Shown: positions 30,062 to 43,052 of the stretch, piece by piece
Layout: the number at the start of each line of letters is the position of its first letter
How positions within the stretch are numbered: position 1 is the stretch's first letter
Source: Hofstenia miamia
Taxonomy: Eukaryota > Xenacoelomorpha > Acoela
DNA length: 64,000 bases
Assembly: GCA_004352715.1 (NCBI GenBank)
Contig: SCFE01000120.1
Span: 1,186,665 to 1,250,664, forward strand
Direction of reading: 5' to 3'
Made by a program: the position numbers and the translations under genes
Notes under the pieces: model-generated
Seen by the model: the letters and a program-made list of their open reading frames with translations, nothing else
Databases searched by the model: none
Told to the model about the DNA's origin: nothing

Positions 30062-30729
30062 NNNNNNNNNNNNNNNNNNNNNNNNNNNNNNNNNNNNNNN
30101 NNNNNNNNNNNNNNNNNNNNNNNNNNNNNNNNNNNNNNNNNNNNNNNNNNNNNNNNNNNNNNNNNNNNNNNNNNNNNNNNNNNNNNNNNNNNNNNNNNNN
30201 NNNNNNNNNNNNNNNNNNNNNNNNNNNNNNNNNNNNNNNNNNNNNNNNNNNNNNNNNNNNNNNNNNNNNNNNNNNNNNNNNNNNNNNNNNNNNNNNNNNN
30301 NNNNNNNNNNNNNNNNNNNNNNNNNNNNNNNNNNNNNNNNNNNNNNNNNNNNNNNNNNNNNNNNNNNNNNNNNNNNNNNNNNNNNNNNNNNNNNNNNNNN
30401 NNNNNNNNNNNNNNNNNNNNNNNNNNNNNNNNNNNNNNNNNNNNNNNNNNNNNNNNNNNNNNNNNNNNNNNNNNNNNNNNNNNNNNNNNNNNNNNNNNNN
30501 NNNNNNNNNNNNNNNNNNNNNNNNNNNNNNNNNNNNNNNNNNNNNNNNNNNNNNNNNNNNNNNNNNNNNNNNNNNNNNNNNNNNNNNNNNNNNNNNNNNN
30601 NNNNNNNNNNNNNNNNNNNNNNNNNNNNNNNNNNNNNNNNNNNNNNNNNNNNNNNNNNNNNNNNNNNNNNNNNNNNNNNNNNNNNNNNNNNNNNNNNNNN
30701 NNNNNNNNNNNNNNNNNNNNNNNNNNNNN
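30062..30729. other. Assembly gap (668 N) between TA runs
   Basis: Both edges are TA repeats. Content unknown. Confidence 1.
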
Positions 30730-30762
<33 letters not shown>

Positions 30763-30811
30763 CTATCAAATAGTCATACAATCCGTGCTATATATATATA
30801 TATATATATAT
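30730..30811. repeat. (TA)n microsatellite, two blocks
   Basis: TA runs at 30730-30759 and about 30789-30811, split by about 30 bp of ordinary sequence. Confidence 0.95.
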
Positions 30812-31160
30812 TGAAAAGGGATAATTTGTATATAAATTTTGATTGAAACTACATATACACTTGTTAAAATGTATTTTTAGTCGAAAACAACATCAAATAT
30901 TAAAAAACACCTCTTATAATCTTTGTAAGTAATCATCATAAAGCATTTGACTACGCTTTGCATTCAATTTAAAATTTACATGCTCTTAAATTCAAAATAA
31001 GAAAGCGGAAAATTACTTTCGCTTCGTATGAAATGATATTTTGGAACTACTAGTCTTTGTTATATATATATATTTCACTTTACTGAAATTCAACTTCATG
31101 AATTGTTTCTCTGTAAAATTTAAGAATTTCTGCCAGTGTCAAACCCTATGCTCGTTTTTA

Positions 31161-31260
31161 AGAGTCAAGTAAATTTATTGCTTAGTAAAATAAACAAACA
31201 AAAAATACTACAAACTACTATACATGTATATTTACAAAATTAAAAATATGCGCACTTACT
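31161..31260 (-). mobile_element. 3' end of LINE family L-a
   Basis: AGAGTCAAGTAAATTTATTG then CTTA is the diverged reverse complement of the 3' end at 26150-26250. Only the non-coding tail remains. Confidence 0.6.
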
Positions 31261-31849
31261 TAAAGGGCGTAAATTTCAAATGTCAAATGAAATCTGTCCA
31301 TGTGGTTAATTTGTTTGATATTCCTAATAAATATTCCTAAATTTTCCAGTGTTCATTGAAAGACACAAAGCGTTCTTAAACATTTACAAACATTTTTCTC
31401 CAAACCTATTAAGAATCTGGGAATCTTAGGATATTCGTTCATCATCTAGTATAAGTGGTCCAAAGTAATAGTGACAATTTGTGCTGTGTCTGGAGTACTT
31501 GAAAATGCAAAAAAATTATTCAATAAAAATTAAGATATTTTAGGAAACCTTTAAAATCTCACCAATAGTTCAATCTATATAGATCTCATGCAATCATCAA
31601 TTGACCGCATTTATTCATTTTCTGTACTATAGACCGTCGTATTCCAATACAGAATTTTTTAGTGATACCCATTGAAGTTAATTTTGCAGGGATTTTCCTG
31701 CTGCTAAATTCTTTGAGTTAAATTGTGTTATATTTGAGTCTAGTGACGATTCTCATGCCTCTTTAGAATTTGTACCGTGGTGATTTTGAAATAATTGCAT
31801 AAGTGCTAATGATAGCAGCTTACATATTTTGATATGTTGCAACACTAAC

Positions 31850-32052
31850 CTAGTGTATCTATGTGCGCATGCATATGTATAGGAAATTTGAAAATGTACC
31901 AAAATCCTATTTTCATGCAAAGAACCAGTAAAGCTTTTAAAGCCATTAGAAAACTTAATTCTCGGGCATTCAATTTCAAATTCATGTATCAAATATGCAC
32001 TTGAAGTTATAGAAATTACATTCACTCCTGGCATTTGCCTGAAATCTGGGTC
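31850..32052 (-). CDS. Candidate internal exon of an unknown gene
   Basis: A minus-strand acceptor (TGTTTATTTTAG) precedes an open frame DPDFRQMPGVNVIS, then FEIECPRIKFSNGFKSFTGS and on to CAHRYTR. It ends at a possible donor (CTAG/GTTAGT, phase 2). The reading is less AT-biased than its neighbours and looks protein-like, but I do not recognise the family. Its first codons lie inside a perfect palindrome (32035-32166), so the 5' boundary may be affected by an assembly hairpin. No partner exon was identified. Confidence 0.3.
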
Positions 32053-32166
32053 CTAAAATAAACATATATAAATCCCGCAGTCTAAAAGTATATATATATA
32101 TATATATATATACTTTTAGACTGCGGGATTTATATATGTTTATTTTAGGACCCAGATTTCAGGCAA
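32035..32166. repeat. 132-bp perfect palindrome centred on (TA)n
   Basis: From TTGCCTGAAATCTGGGTCCT to TAAAAGTA, then TA repeats, then the exact reverse complement to GGCAA. Arms are 66 bp with no mismatch seen. It overlaps the candidate exon acceptor on the minus strand. Confidence 0.95.
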
Positions 32167-32828
32167 CTTAGGGTAGAGGAAATCTCAAATTCAGTACTAT
32201 TAGGAATTTTTTTGGGAAATGAATAATTTATTTTGTTAATTATAATTTATCGAATAATACATTACCTTATATTTACATATTTGCTGTTGTATGCAATTGA
32301 AGATTGACAGTTTTCACTAGCGTGCGACAATCTCTGACCATAATGGTAAATGGGCCGGGATATTCAAAGAGCGGTCCAAGAATTTGCTGGGCCAGCAGAA
32401 CAGGCTGGATATAGACCAAACAAATATTAAATAAACTGAATATACAGTTCGAACTTTTTGTTTGAAGCAATTTTTTGATTTTCAATATAATATTTAATAT
32501 CTATAGATGATTTGAGTTGTGTGTGTCTCTCACATGGTTTCTGAGCCGAACTACGTATATACAAAAAGTTGATTAAAATATGCGATTATACTTACAGACA
32601 TAAATGGGCCGAATTTTGGGATTGAACGAGCCGGGCCGGCATGGGGGAAGAGAATACTCGTCGTGTCGTGTACGTGTTGGATGACCCGGAATATTTATAA
32701 TTTTTTCTCAGATCTCATCACATTCTGGCCAAAAAAATATTTAGATTCATTTCCATTAAATCTTACTCTTTTGACCCGACATGTGTTCTGATAGGATCAT
32801 TTATTTGTTCTTCTTCACCCTAGTAAAT

Positions 32829-33606
32829 CAGTTTGGAAAATTTGGCAATTATTTGGCAATTTAGTGCCAAATATTTGGATAAGATTTGCAAATGGATTCC
32901 AAATATTTGGCAATTAATTGGCAAACATTCCAATTATTTGCCAAATAATTGGCAAACTTTCCAAATTTGGGCTAAGTGAATTTTTTAGAGTACATTAAAT
33001 ATATTAAACAATGACACTCATACATTTATTCAAAGCATTAAAATTTCATCATTTACTTATTTATAACAGCAGTTGATTAAACTGCCTACAAAGTATACAT
33101 TTGAGTGTACACAGAGATGTAGAGACCCAAGAACAACAAGTCATGGTCTAAAACTACAGCAATCAACATTATAATTTCTAACTAAGGCAACATTGATTAT
33201 ATATCAAATAAGCTTGCTTATATTTCATAACAATTCGCTCAAAATTATGGCAATTATGAATTATAATTTAAACATCTATAAGTATGGTAGATTTAAAAAT
33301 TATTTCTGGTATGAACATAAAAAAGTAAATGAACACAGGTGATAACACTAGTCCATAACTAGTACTAATTGCGTACTTAAATGTTGCATAAATTATTCTT
33401 AGATATATAAATATTTTAATTGTTTATAATAGTAGTCAATAAAAAATTGAAATTTTCGTTATATTGGTTTCAAAAATGTTTGAAATAGTTTATTATATAT
33501 TACGCACACTTTTATTTATTCAAATATTCTGTAAATTAATGAATGTACAAATTGTACAAATTTGGAAAATTTGGCAATTATTTGGCAAATATTTGCCACC
33601 CCATGA
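32829..33606. mobile_element. TTTGGCAA/TTGCCAAA word array element
   Basis: TTTGGAAAATTTGGCAATTA then TTTGGCAA occurs at 32832-32859 and, as a 28-bp exact direct copy, at 33560-33587. Inverted versions (AATTATTTGCCAAATAATTG then GCAAA) lie at 32931-32956. The word TTTGGCAA and its complement recur about ten times in 32829-32970. This is probably a MITE with a word-array end; the other end is poorly defined. Confidence 0.45.
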
Positions 33607-33661
33607 CCATCACTGACAAAGAGATTTCTTAAACTTATTGTATAATTTTTGCTCTCAGGTC

Positions 33662-33913
33662 TTACAAGCATGTGGGCACAAAGTTGTGCTGAGCTCTAGC
33701 TTTGAGGGTGCCCCATAAATGGTAATCCTTAAGGTTTAGGTCAGGTGACCAGGGTGGCCAAGAATTTCCATACCATCTTCCGATCACATGATCTTTACTG
33801 AATGTTTTCTCCAAAATCCGTCTAACTGGAAGAGCGAATTTGGGCGGGGCGCCACCATGTTGAAAGATAGCGTCAGCCAAAAACAAAACTAATACATATG
33901 TATACATAAACAA
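33662..33913 (-). pseudogene. Mariner/Tc1-superfamily transposase fragment (same branch as 8.1 kb)
   Basis: The minus strand reads FQHGGAPPKFALPVRRILEK, DHVIGRWYGNSWPPWSPDL and KDYHLWGTLKAR. The layout and 42-residue spacing match the transposase at 8087-8566, but the second catalytic Asp is replaced by Gly (QHGG for QHDG). Only the C-terminal third is present. Inactive. Confidence 0.8.
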
Positions 33914-33969
33914 TAACTAATAGAAAAACGGTGCATAATTACTTATGCACGCAAACACATCACTTGAAA

Positions 33970-36900
33970 AGTGTCATTCTTTATGAGCTACCTTGTATTC
34001 ATTATTGGATTTATTTAATGAGGTTTTATTCACCTGTAATTTTAAAAAATTTCATGAGTTAAGATTTGTTTATAAATGTAAGTGCAATTTCTTGTTTGTA
34101 AACTCCATTGAATAGGTTCAATTTTTATAGACATTTTATTAAATTTGCCAGTGAATTTAATAGTAAGGAAACCTTGAATAGCTTTTCTGCAGTTTTACAC
34201 ATTTCTATAAAAAAATTTTGATACTATGAAATTTATAATATACGTTAGTATATGTATTTGTAAATGTTATAGAATCGACATTCATTGTTATCTTTTCAAA
34301 TTCATTCATCCCAGCAGTTAGAGATCACCGCATATTATCTAACAAACGATAGTCATATGGGAAAATTTGTATAAAATGTTCAATTGAAATATATTGAATT
34401 CTTAACTAAAGTACTAATAACTTAAAGGAGCATATTCAACGACGTATTACAGAAACAACAGAGTGTCGAACTATTACACGTTCAAGCTGTTGTTTTTACT
34501 ACGAATCATCTAAGCTGTCCATCTAATGAAACTTATGTCATCCTTCTGTCATTTATCATAATTTTATAACACATTTACTATGCTCTACTTATACATTCTC
34601 ACAATATTTCAAACTACTTTGAATATTAAATTCAAATAATTAATCACCTGACAGGTGGGCGTTTCTTTGGTGATTTTTTTGAAAATTCTAAATTACAATT
34701 TTACTCTTCGAAGAAATAGTTGACAATCCGCTAGAACGATACCAATTTCTTTATTTTAAATGGGAGAAAACCTAAAGATCAAAAACAACAAGATGAATTT
34801 TAGGAAACATAACTTGGTTTAAATTATATTCCATTATTTTGGTTTCCTTTCATAATTACTCTGCATAGTTCGGAATGGATTTTTGCTCTTAGTTTGTAAA
34901 CTACATATTTAATAAGCAATGTAGAAATATTTTAAGAATTAATGTAAGATATATATATATAATTTTAAGATTTCGAAGGATAAGCTAATTTGGTTATCTT
35001 AGTCTGCAAGCAATCAATAAGTGAGATCTGTTTGAATTTGAAGTAGTGTTGTGTGATGAATGTGAACGGAGAAGAATTCCTTTCCCTAAATACATATTTT
35101 GACTTGCATAGTAATAAACCTGTAGAAATAATTGCCATCATATACTAAGTGTTTAGCAATGTTTGTTGGCACAGCTTTTTTATTACTCAGTACAGATAGA
35201 TACAAATCAAAGAGAGGATAATATTTATAGTGTAGAATTTTCAATTGTATTTTAAAAATGATTTATTTATAATGTATACATATATGTGAAAATCTGAATA
35301 AAAATATAATAGTAATCTATTACACAACTTTTTTAATCAAAATGATATTTAAATTGTAAATTGTTCTTGTAAATTTATGACTGAAAAAGGCGCTTTTTCA
35401 GAAAATTTTTTTAGGACCATATTTAAGGTTCATCATATTATATTCGAAAAGGGCACTAAATGTTATCCTCCATGAAACCTTTGACATGCTATTTTGAACA
35501 AATGATTTCATTCTTCTTATAATTTGCTATAAAAAATATTGCATTCATAATTCTCATGGACTTTGGCACCAAATGTATTGAAACCTGAGTTAAACATTCA
35601 TTGTTGCTTCATATGCTAATTAAATGCAATAAAAATGGTCAAAGTCAGCTATTTATGAGCTGGTCAACGACTTTTTGATTAAATCATGTATTTTTGGAAA
35701 AACAGCTAACAGCTACTTGCATTAAATAGCATTTTTTTAAAGAATTTGGTAAAATGCTAACGGCATCTTCTCATTGATATTGTGTATGGCAAACAAGACT
35801 TATTGAAAAATATACTTTGAAGCGGAAACAAGACTTATTGAAACATATACTTTGAAGGGGAAACAATACTTATTGAAACATATACTTTGACGCGCTTTAT
35901 AAATGATATTTTAACAGTTCTTAATAAGGATTTTTAGATCAGCTGTGGAGACAATGAAAGTAGTAGGTTTCATTCTTTGTCAACAATTTTGAGTTAAACG
36001 CAAGAAGCTATAAAATATTCATCAATTTGAATATTTGCTTGCGAAGTAAATAGGTCTTCTCTCTTTCATTTAATCACCACTCTCTTGTTTATTAAGCGAT
36101 TGCAAATAACATTATGTGTATATTCTACCAAAAGGTTACAAAGGAAGAAGCAAGACTTTCGAGATGAGTTTGTGCATATCAACTCGCAATGTAAATTGAA
36201 TTGGCTCGCTTTCTTTGTCATCCAGTTGCTGTTGTTTAAAGTAAATTAATTAAATTTAAACTTATTAACCTTTCTAGCATAAACCTTTACAAATTATGTT
36301 TTTCGTTTTTGAATAAGGCCTAATGAATATATTTATTAGCTACTTTCAGCTCAAACATGGCAAAGTTTGAGTTCAAAAACATAATTTAGCATATTTTTTT
36401 GAATTAAGATTAAATGAAAAACTAAATAAAAAACTATGATCAAAAAATATTTTTGAATTTTTTTGATTTCTTATTGTCAAAAAATGAAGCAAAACAAAAT
36501 AAATTTGTACGTATATTAAGAATTATATGTTGCTACTACTATTGGCAATACTTACTTATTCATATGAATTACATAAATACATATAGTTGTCAAATTACTC
36601 TCACATATCCTTATGCAGTTTTTTAATTTCTTTGATAATGCAAAAAAATTAAAACATAAGTAATTTTTTTAAAATAATTTTAAAAATAATTTAGTAAATT
36701 AAATATTACTTCTGCAATAGAAATAATATGTGTCTAGTGATTTCTTGCAGTATATTTATTAAAATTTGGTCTATTACTTACTTAGCTTATTATTAAAGCT
36801 TTGCAAATTTACGTAACTCAAATGCTAACCCTAAACACAACTTTAAAAGTTTCAAGTAACTTCATTACTTAAATTATAAAAAATAAATGTGCTCCCATCT

Positions 36901-37700
36901 AATAATAATAGTGCTTAATTTGGAATAACTTAAAAGTTTTCGAAGTCTTAGTACTGGTGTTATACACTTAATTAACCTGAAAATCATGTTATAAAACGAT
37001 CTATATACTTATAAATATAATGCTAGAATATTGAATTGCAATAAGAACAAGATTATCAGGATTGGTCTAAATAATAAACAATATAGTTTGTTTTGATGAC
37101 ATGCTATTCAAAAAGAATATGTGTAATAAATATACGTTTTATTAGTGCTTATAAAAATCTAATGGGAACGCTTGAAATGCAATAATTTTTTTGATAATGC
37201 TGAATGTAATATTTGGAATTTATTGCCTTTATGCAATATCAATATTTAAGGAAAAAAATTCAATTTTTTAGTTTAGAATTTAGGTAAAGTATGTAGCGGT
37301 ATGCATTATTTGACTTAAAATATTTTATTGAATTTTTACAAATTTCTTAGCACCTAATCATAGAGGACTGTCACTGGCAGAGTTGAATAACTAGAAAAAA
37401 TTGTTGAAACTTAAGCCTCACTCTTTTGAAAATTTACATTTTGTCCCAAATACATAATTTGAATATTATAATATGGTCTATTATCTTTTTATTTGCATGT
37501 CTTATTTTTGGGAATCGTCATCCAAGTTGGGGTAAGTGCTGTTATTAGTGAAAATGGTAGTCATATTTGAACTCAAATAAACTACTTCTCCTGAATGCTG
37601 TTGTTCCATATGCATTGTAAGACAAAGCCTTTTTGAAACTGGGATAAAATTAGTTAAGATCAGAAATATACCAACATCAATATTAAAATNAAGAAGGAAA
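33970..37700. other. AT-rich non-coding DNA
   Basis: No coding similarity was found apart from a small 35-bp tandem repeat at about 35791-35895 and short TA runs. Confidence 0.4.
35791..35895. repeat. Three-copy 35-bp tandem repeat
   Basis: AAACAAGACTTATTGAAAMA then TATACTTTGAAGSGG is repeated at 35791, 35826 and 35861 with a few substitutions. Confidence 0.85.
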
Positions 37701-37711
37701 TAAGAATAAGG

Positions 37712-37712
<1 letters not shown>

Positions 37713-37742
<30 letters not shown>
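37713..37742. repeat. (TA)n microsatellite
   Basis: A TA run shortly after the single N at 37690. Confidence 0.95.
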
Positions 37743-37746
<4 letters not shown>

Positions 37747-37974
37747 GGCAGTAAATAGCTTGGTGTAACTTAACCCAACCCATGGCTTGTGTTACATTTC
37801 TTGTAAATTTTTGGGTTAGGTTGGATATTTTATTCAACTATGTTTACGATAATTTAAAATATATTGTTATTAAATATTAAAATAAAGACTTTATTTATTG
37901 AAACAATATGAAAGCAACAAAATATAGGTGAAATGAATTCCATAAAGTTAAATATTTAAAATTTTAGTTTTTTA

Positions 37975-38540
37975 ATAGTATGTGTCATAACCCCTTATTT
38001 TTAAGCGCTGTTCAATTTGCTTAGGAAAAAATTCAATCAGATATATCAGTTCTTTGCTCCTGCAGACTTTCATTAAGTTCCGCTCAATGACACAGATGTG
38101 CTTCCCTGAAATCCTCCTCTTGTACATTGACCAAACATGCATAATAATCTCTAAACTGATTAATTTCCAGACTAGGATTAAAGTGCTTTCTACTATATTC
38201 CAAAATGATTTTTTCATATGTGCTGGCACGCCATGTTGCATGAGAACACAAACCTGAGGTCCTTGAAGACATCTTGAGTTTATCATATGTGAATTTAAAG
38301 AGGCAAAATGTGATCTTAGCAATATTGACCATTAACTGTTTGATGTTTGAAAACTTATGCAAGTCTCATTTGCCAAGTCTGATATTCCACCAGCTACCAT
38401 CTTCTTCATTGAAATAAATTATCTTTGCAAAATATTGTAGTGGCAGTCTTTGTACATTGTTATAGCTGACAAAGGTCTTCCTTATTGATTTGATGTTCAT
38501 CAATAATTTCCATATTTCTTCATTATCCATTTCCTAACAG
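37975..38540 (-). pseudogene. Tc1/mariner-superfamily transposase relic, second type
   Basis: Across two minus-strand frames: GRPLSAITMY, MVAGGISDLANETCISF, PQVCVLMQHGVPAHMKK, DYYACLVNVQEEDFREAHLC and AELNESLQEQRTDISD. The order fits a Tc1/mariner C-terminal half: a VVAGGIS-like block, then QQDGAPAH (here MQHGVPAH, Asp lost), then a DY..W..LQE.V-like block. Frameshifts and stops abound. It is more diverged than the copies at 8 and 33.7 kb and seems to be another family. Confidence 0.5.
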
Positions 38541-38649
38541 TGTTTCTATATAATGTAGTCAAGGTCATATTTTGCTGTATTGAATTTACCAGATTGATGT
38601 AAAGATTGATTTAGCTTCTAACGTAAATTATATCAATTAGTCAATGCAA

Positions 38650-41600
38650 AATAATTATTGTGTGGTTTCACACAAAAACAAACACAAAATATTTTAGCTA
38701 AATTTATCACCAATATGATTATGCTGCACTTGATTCATTACACTTGTTAACAATGGTAAATATAAATTATGAAAAATATAAATTTTGACAAATTAATGTA
38801 CGCAAAGAAAGTTAGTAAATAATTAAACTAAATTAAATTGGATTCTAAACATATTAATATAAGATGCTAGAATGATGCTAGATTGCATACTTTAACAAAT
38901 AAGTAAAACATCTAGGCGATAGAAAGGGCATTAAATAGAACATTTAGTATCTTCTTTTATAAAATAGAGGCTACCTTATATATATATATATAGTGTTTGT
39001 GATCGTAAAGTCCCTAAGAAGTTTTAGAAGCATAGAAAATGTATATAATTAGTAGTGATTTACTATTGGGAATAATCATTCTTTTTATATGGGAACTTTT
39101 CATAGAGTATGACTTCACGGAAATGTAAGTTAAATTACTTTTTTTCTAACATCATTATTTACAGAATAAATATAGACAGATAAATAAAAATTTGAGATTG
39201 ACATTAATAGAGAATACAATATTGTTTTAAACAAAGCCTTACAAAAATACTACACAATTTGCTATACACACATGTGTATATGCATTAACTAAAACACATG
39301 TTCTTTTAGTAAAATTTACATGCTCGTTTAAAATAAAAAATACTTATTATGCTTATTAAAGTTTGTTGGTTTTATTTCATTTGTTAAACATGTGCTCAAA
39401 AAAATACAAACAAAAGCTATGCTTTCAGTGCTGTTTTTTTTGATATAAATTCTAACAATATATTCTATAATAATATTCGCATGCTATTTGATTTTACGAT
39501 ATAAATTCAAAAACTTAGACGTTTTCATTAATTCAGATGTCAAATTATTATAGCAAAAGTGTTTTAATTTGTTAAAAGGTTCATCTCATGTATAGAGTTC
39601 TTTATTAGTGGCACAAGTTTTATTGTTATGCCATTTTTTGAGTTAAATGTTGTTCGGAAGTTTCAGCAACAATGCCATTTGAAATTTGATGAATGTTTCT
39701 CCTGGTAATAAAAATATTAATTGACGAATACATATTTTTTGAAAGCAGTCATCTGTCAAATTCAAAATTTTATATTACTAACACAACGTTGTAATTTGTT
39801 AGGAATTATAAGTCATAATAATATTTTTGGCAATAATTTGTTTTGCAACAAACTAAAAAGCCAATAATGATAAAAAAAACGCCGATAAAGTAACTACAGA
39901 CATCACTGATATTAAATGGAAATATTTTTCGTTCCAAAAAGCAAATTATGAAAGTATTAAATGCTATTCATCAAAATGCCTTTAAGGCCTTAACGTTCTT
40001 CATCTCCTTAAGTTTTTACTTAAAGTTCTTGCCTTTTCGCGTGTACTCGATTTCATGGATTTCGAAGTATAATTTCAGATCTAAACCTCAGGTATTTAAA
40101 TGATTTTTAAAAATTTTCTCAAATTACATATCTGAGCAATTTCAATAATTGCTTTCTATTGTTGGTAATATATGACCTGATTTGCTTAATTGATACGCGA
40201 TTTCCTTAAAGCCCTCTGTTCTTTTAACTTTGCTTTTATAGTCTTTGTTCATTATGTCTCACAAATAGGCCTTTCTTCAATAGAAGATATTAAACTCGCA
40301 GTTTTTCTATAAATGCAGGAAATGACATTATTTAAACCGCTGATATGTGACTCTTTTGACTTCAAAAACTGACAAAAAATCAGGTTCTAGGTCTCGAGCT
40401 AAAAATGCTATTAACTTAAATCTGTTGATTAATGCTCCTGGCAGGCTATTTAGCTAAACATACTTCACATTTCTTCCTTTAAGGTACTTCTTAAAACTGA
40501 AATTTGTACATGTAAGTTTGAGTAATTTTCCAGCAGTACTATCGATAGAAAACCTTTTCAAATTATTTCTTCAATTTTCGAGCTTTTATTGTAAGGAAAA
40601 TTGGTCAATTGGCAAGGATGGCTCTGCTGCCAAGCCGCCATATCTTATATAAAATCTTATATTATTTAGCTGACAGCTATAATTGGAATAGTTGATAAGA
40701 TTTATTAGAAAATTAGCCTGCTAACACTCTCAGTTTCCTGATTTAATCAATTTTTGTCTTTTGACTATTAATTAATTCCAATGAAATTTTGATGTTTAGA
40801 AATTAAATACGTCAGTCTATATAACTGCATGTTGCAGTCTAAATCTAACTTTTTAATTTAGCGAAATATCTTTTGTCTGGCGTTGTTTTTGACTAAATAA
40901 TAACAATCCTCGCTTTATTTGGGAATCCCGTTTTAATGAAATTTGGCGAGTCCTGCCTTGTCAACTATCATAAAATTGGTGAAAGGTAAGCCTCACAATA
41001 CCATGAGTCTTACGTAGTAACGTATGATCATTTTTGAATTCTCTATGTCCACAATTAAATTCTTGGGTGGGGTCTTCAAAGACTTTTTAAATGCCCATGT
41101 GAATATTAAAATACAAACCATTTGTCTATATTTTTATATAATTTTCCCCAATCATATAAAAAAATTTAAAAATCATGGGATAAAATAGCACACACAAGAG
41201 GACATGGTGGAATGCCATTGTGGATTTAAACATTGATTTTGATTGGTTAAATCAAAATATTTTTTGTTAAGAAATTCTAAAGTATTAAAAAAGGGTGAGA
41301 TGAGATATAGTTTTAGGCCTGCGTATATATATATTTATATATATATATATATATAATCTGAATTTTGCAATCAAAATGTTTTTTGTTCAGAAGTGCACAT
41401 CAAATGTGACCTAAATTGAAATACTCATTTAATGGTATTTTATGATTCGAATTTGATGCAAAAAATTGTTCTTCACTAATTGAATTGGTAACTATGTCTC
41501 CTCTGACGCTGTCGTGTGGTGTTACTGGAGATAGTTCATATCAATCACACCTGAGAAACTTCATTTCTGATTTTGATTAATATTTGTGTTTAAATATTAT

Positions 41601-41980
41601 ATTTGTTTCATTATTGATCGCTTAAGCTAATTCTCTATTTCGTAAATTTAATTGTCTTCTATATTTAGAACATATAGTATAGTAGCTGGCCTACTTAAAT
41701 ATATTTATAGGTCAATTCAGAACATGCCTTTGCTTTGATGCTTTACTTTGAACAATTACATTCGCGAAGTTCTTCATTCCAATATCGCGTGTTTCCCATT
41801 AATTATTAATAACTTACAAAACTTTTTCTGTTGACTTATAAAAAGAAACCAATTATAAATTGATATAAATTATTCACATTCTCCCCTAATTGATTACTTG
41901 ATACTTTTCTTATAAAATATATGTTTAAATTATAATACTCAAACATGGTCGGACCTTCAGATCCTTTACAATTGTAAACA
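38650..41980. other. AT-rich non-coding DNA
   Basis: Nothing recognised except (TA)n tracts at about 38978 and 41324-41356. Confidence 0.4.
41324..41356. repeat. (TA)n microsatellite
   Basis: A TA run with one TTTA interruption. Confidence 0.9.
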
Positions 41981-42084
41981 TGCCTTCTGAATCAAGGCAT
42001 GGAGATTACTCAGCTGCTAGAAATATGTTCTTTATGCATGAATCATGATTTAATAAATTGCATATACTTTTGCATTAATTATCA

Positions 42085-42170
42085 GATTTGTCCATGAATC
42101 TGAAGGTCCATGAAAATTCCCATGAATCTGAAATGGATCTGGGTTTAAAAACGTGATTCATGGAACTCGG
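42085..42170. repeat. CCATGAATCTG word cluster
   Basis: GTCCATGAATCTGAAGGTCC, ATGAAAATTCCCATGAATCT, GAAATGGATCTGGG and GTGATTCATGGAACTC. The same word family is at 22505-22595 and 42605-42692. Confidence 0.45.
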
Positions 42171-42604
42171 GTACATTGTAAGTATTGTTTACTAGAGTAA
42201 TTATTGAAAATTGTTGCTGAGTTGGATGCAGCAGAGGTTAGTATTGAAATTAATACCAATGAAATTATCTTTGTATATGAGGATATGTTATAAATCTCTA
42301 AATTATTTTTTACTAATTTCTAGGGATCATTAGGATAGGGGTTGGATATTGGGTTACATTTATTTAAGAAACTATATGTAGTGGTTAACAAACCCACTTT
42401 TAATAGACAAAATAGTGAGTTCTTTTATATTTTTTTAACAAATGCAACTATATTCCAATTTAGAGCATAGCGTTCCAAAAAGTAAATGATTTTATTGTAC
42501 AAAATCAAACCTCTGCACTTTACTATCGAAAATCCTGCTGCATCAGAAATTGTTGTATATTTTATCATACTAACTGCTTTTTTTAACGAATTGATTTTTA
42601 GTAA

Positions 42605-42692
42605 TCAGTGGATCGTTGCAAATCCCATGGATCGATCCATATGCATTCTATGGATCTGAAATAGATCTGGATCCAAAATATCGATCCAAGAA
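42605..42692. repeat. CCATGGATCGATCC word cluster
   Basis: CCCATGGATCGATCCATATG, TCTATGGATCTGAAATAGAT and CTGGATCC are nested short palindromes. Possibly the facing end of the element starting at 42085. Confidence 0.45.
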
Positions 42693-42740
42693 CAAACATG
42701 TCAGTTATTACATATTGTGTTATTTTAATAACAATAATAA

Positions 42741-43003
42741 GAGTCAAAGCAAATTTATTGCTTAAGTGTATATAAAAACTATAAACTAACACATGACAAA
42801 AGTATTTACAAAACTATTTAAATATGCAATATTAATTAAAGTACAGTTTTAAAAGTAATTTGACCATGCGTTGAGTTTATTATCTATGCCCAATAATGTT
42901 TGCCTACTTAATAAAAATTGTTTTATTTTTTTCTTGAAGTGTTTATAGTTTCTCTCACATTTTATATCAATACTTAAATCATTCCATAAGATTGAACATT
43001 TGA

Positions 43004-43010
<7 letters not shown>
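42741..43010 (-). pseudogene. 3' fragment of LINE family L-a
   Basis: The minus strand reads FKCSILWNDLSIDIKCERNY, KHFKKKIKQFLLSRQTLLGI and DNKLNAWSNYF, then the non-coding tail ending TTGCTTTGACTC at 42741. It is nearly identical to 25985-26250. The coding part is cut upstream by an (AAT)n tract. Confidence 0.8.
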
Positions 43011-43045
<35 letters not shown>

Positions 43046-43052
43046 TAATAAA
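43006..43052. repeat. (AAT)n microsatellite at the LINE truncation point
   Basis: About 15 AAT units, one AAC variant, directly at the 5' break of the LINE fragment. Confidence 0.9.

Noticed and set aside
40938-40986. Possible start exon MKFGESCLVNYHKIGE with a GTAAGC donor
   Set aside because: Too short, with no partner exon or similarity; one good donor by chance is expected in 64 kb.
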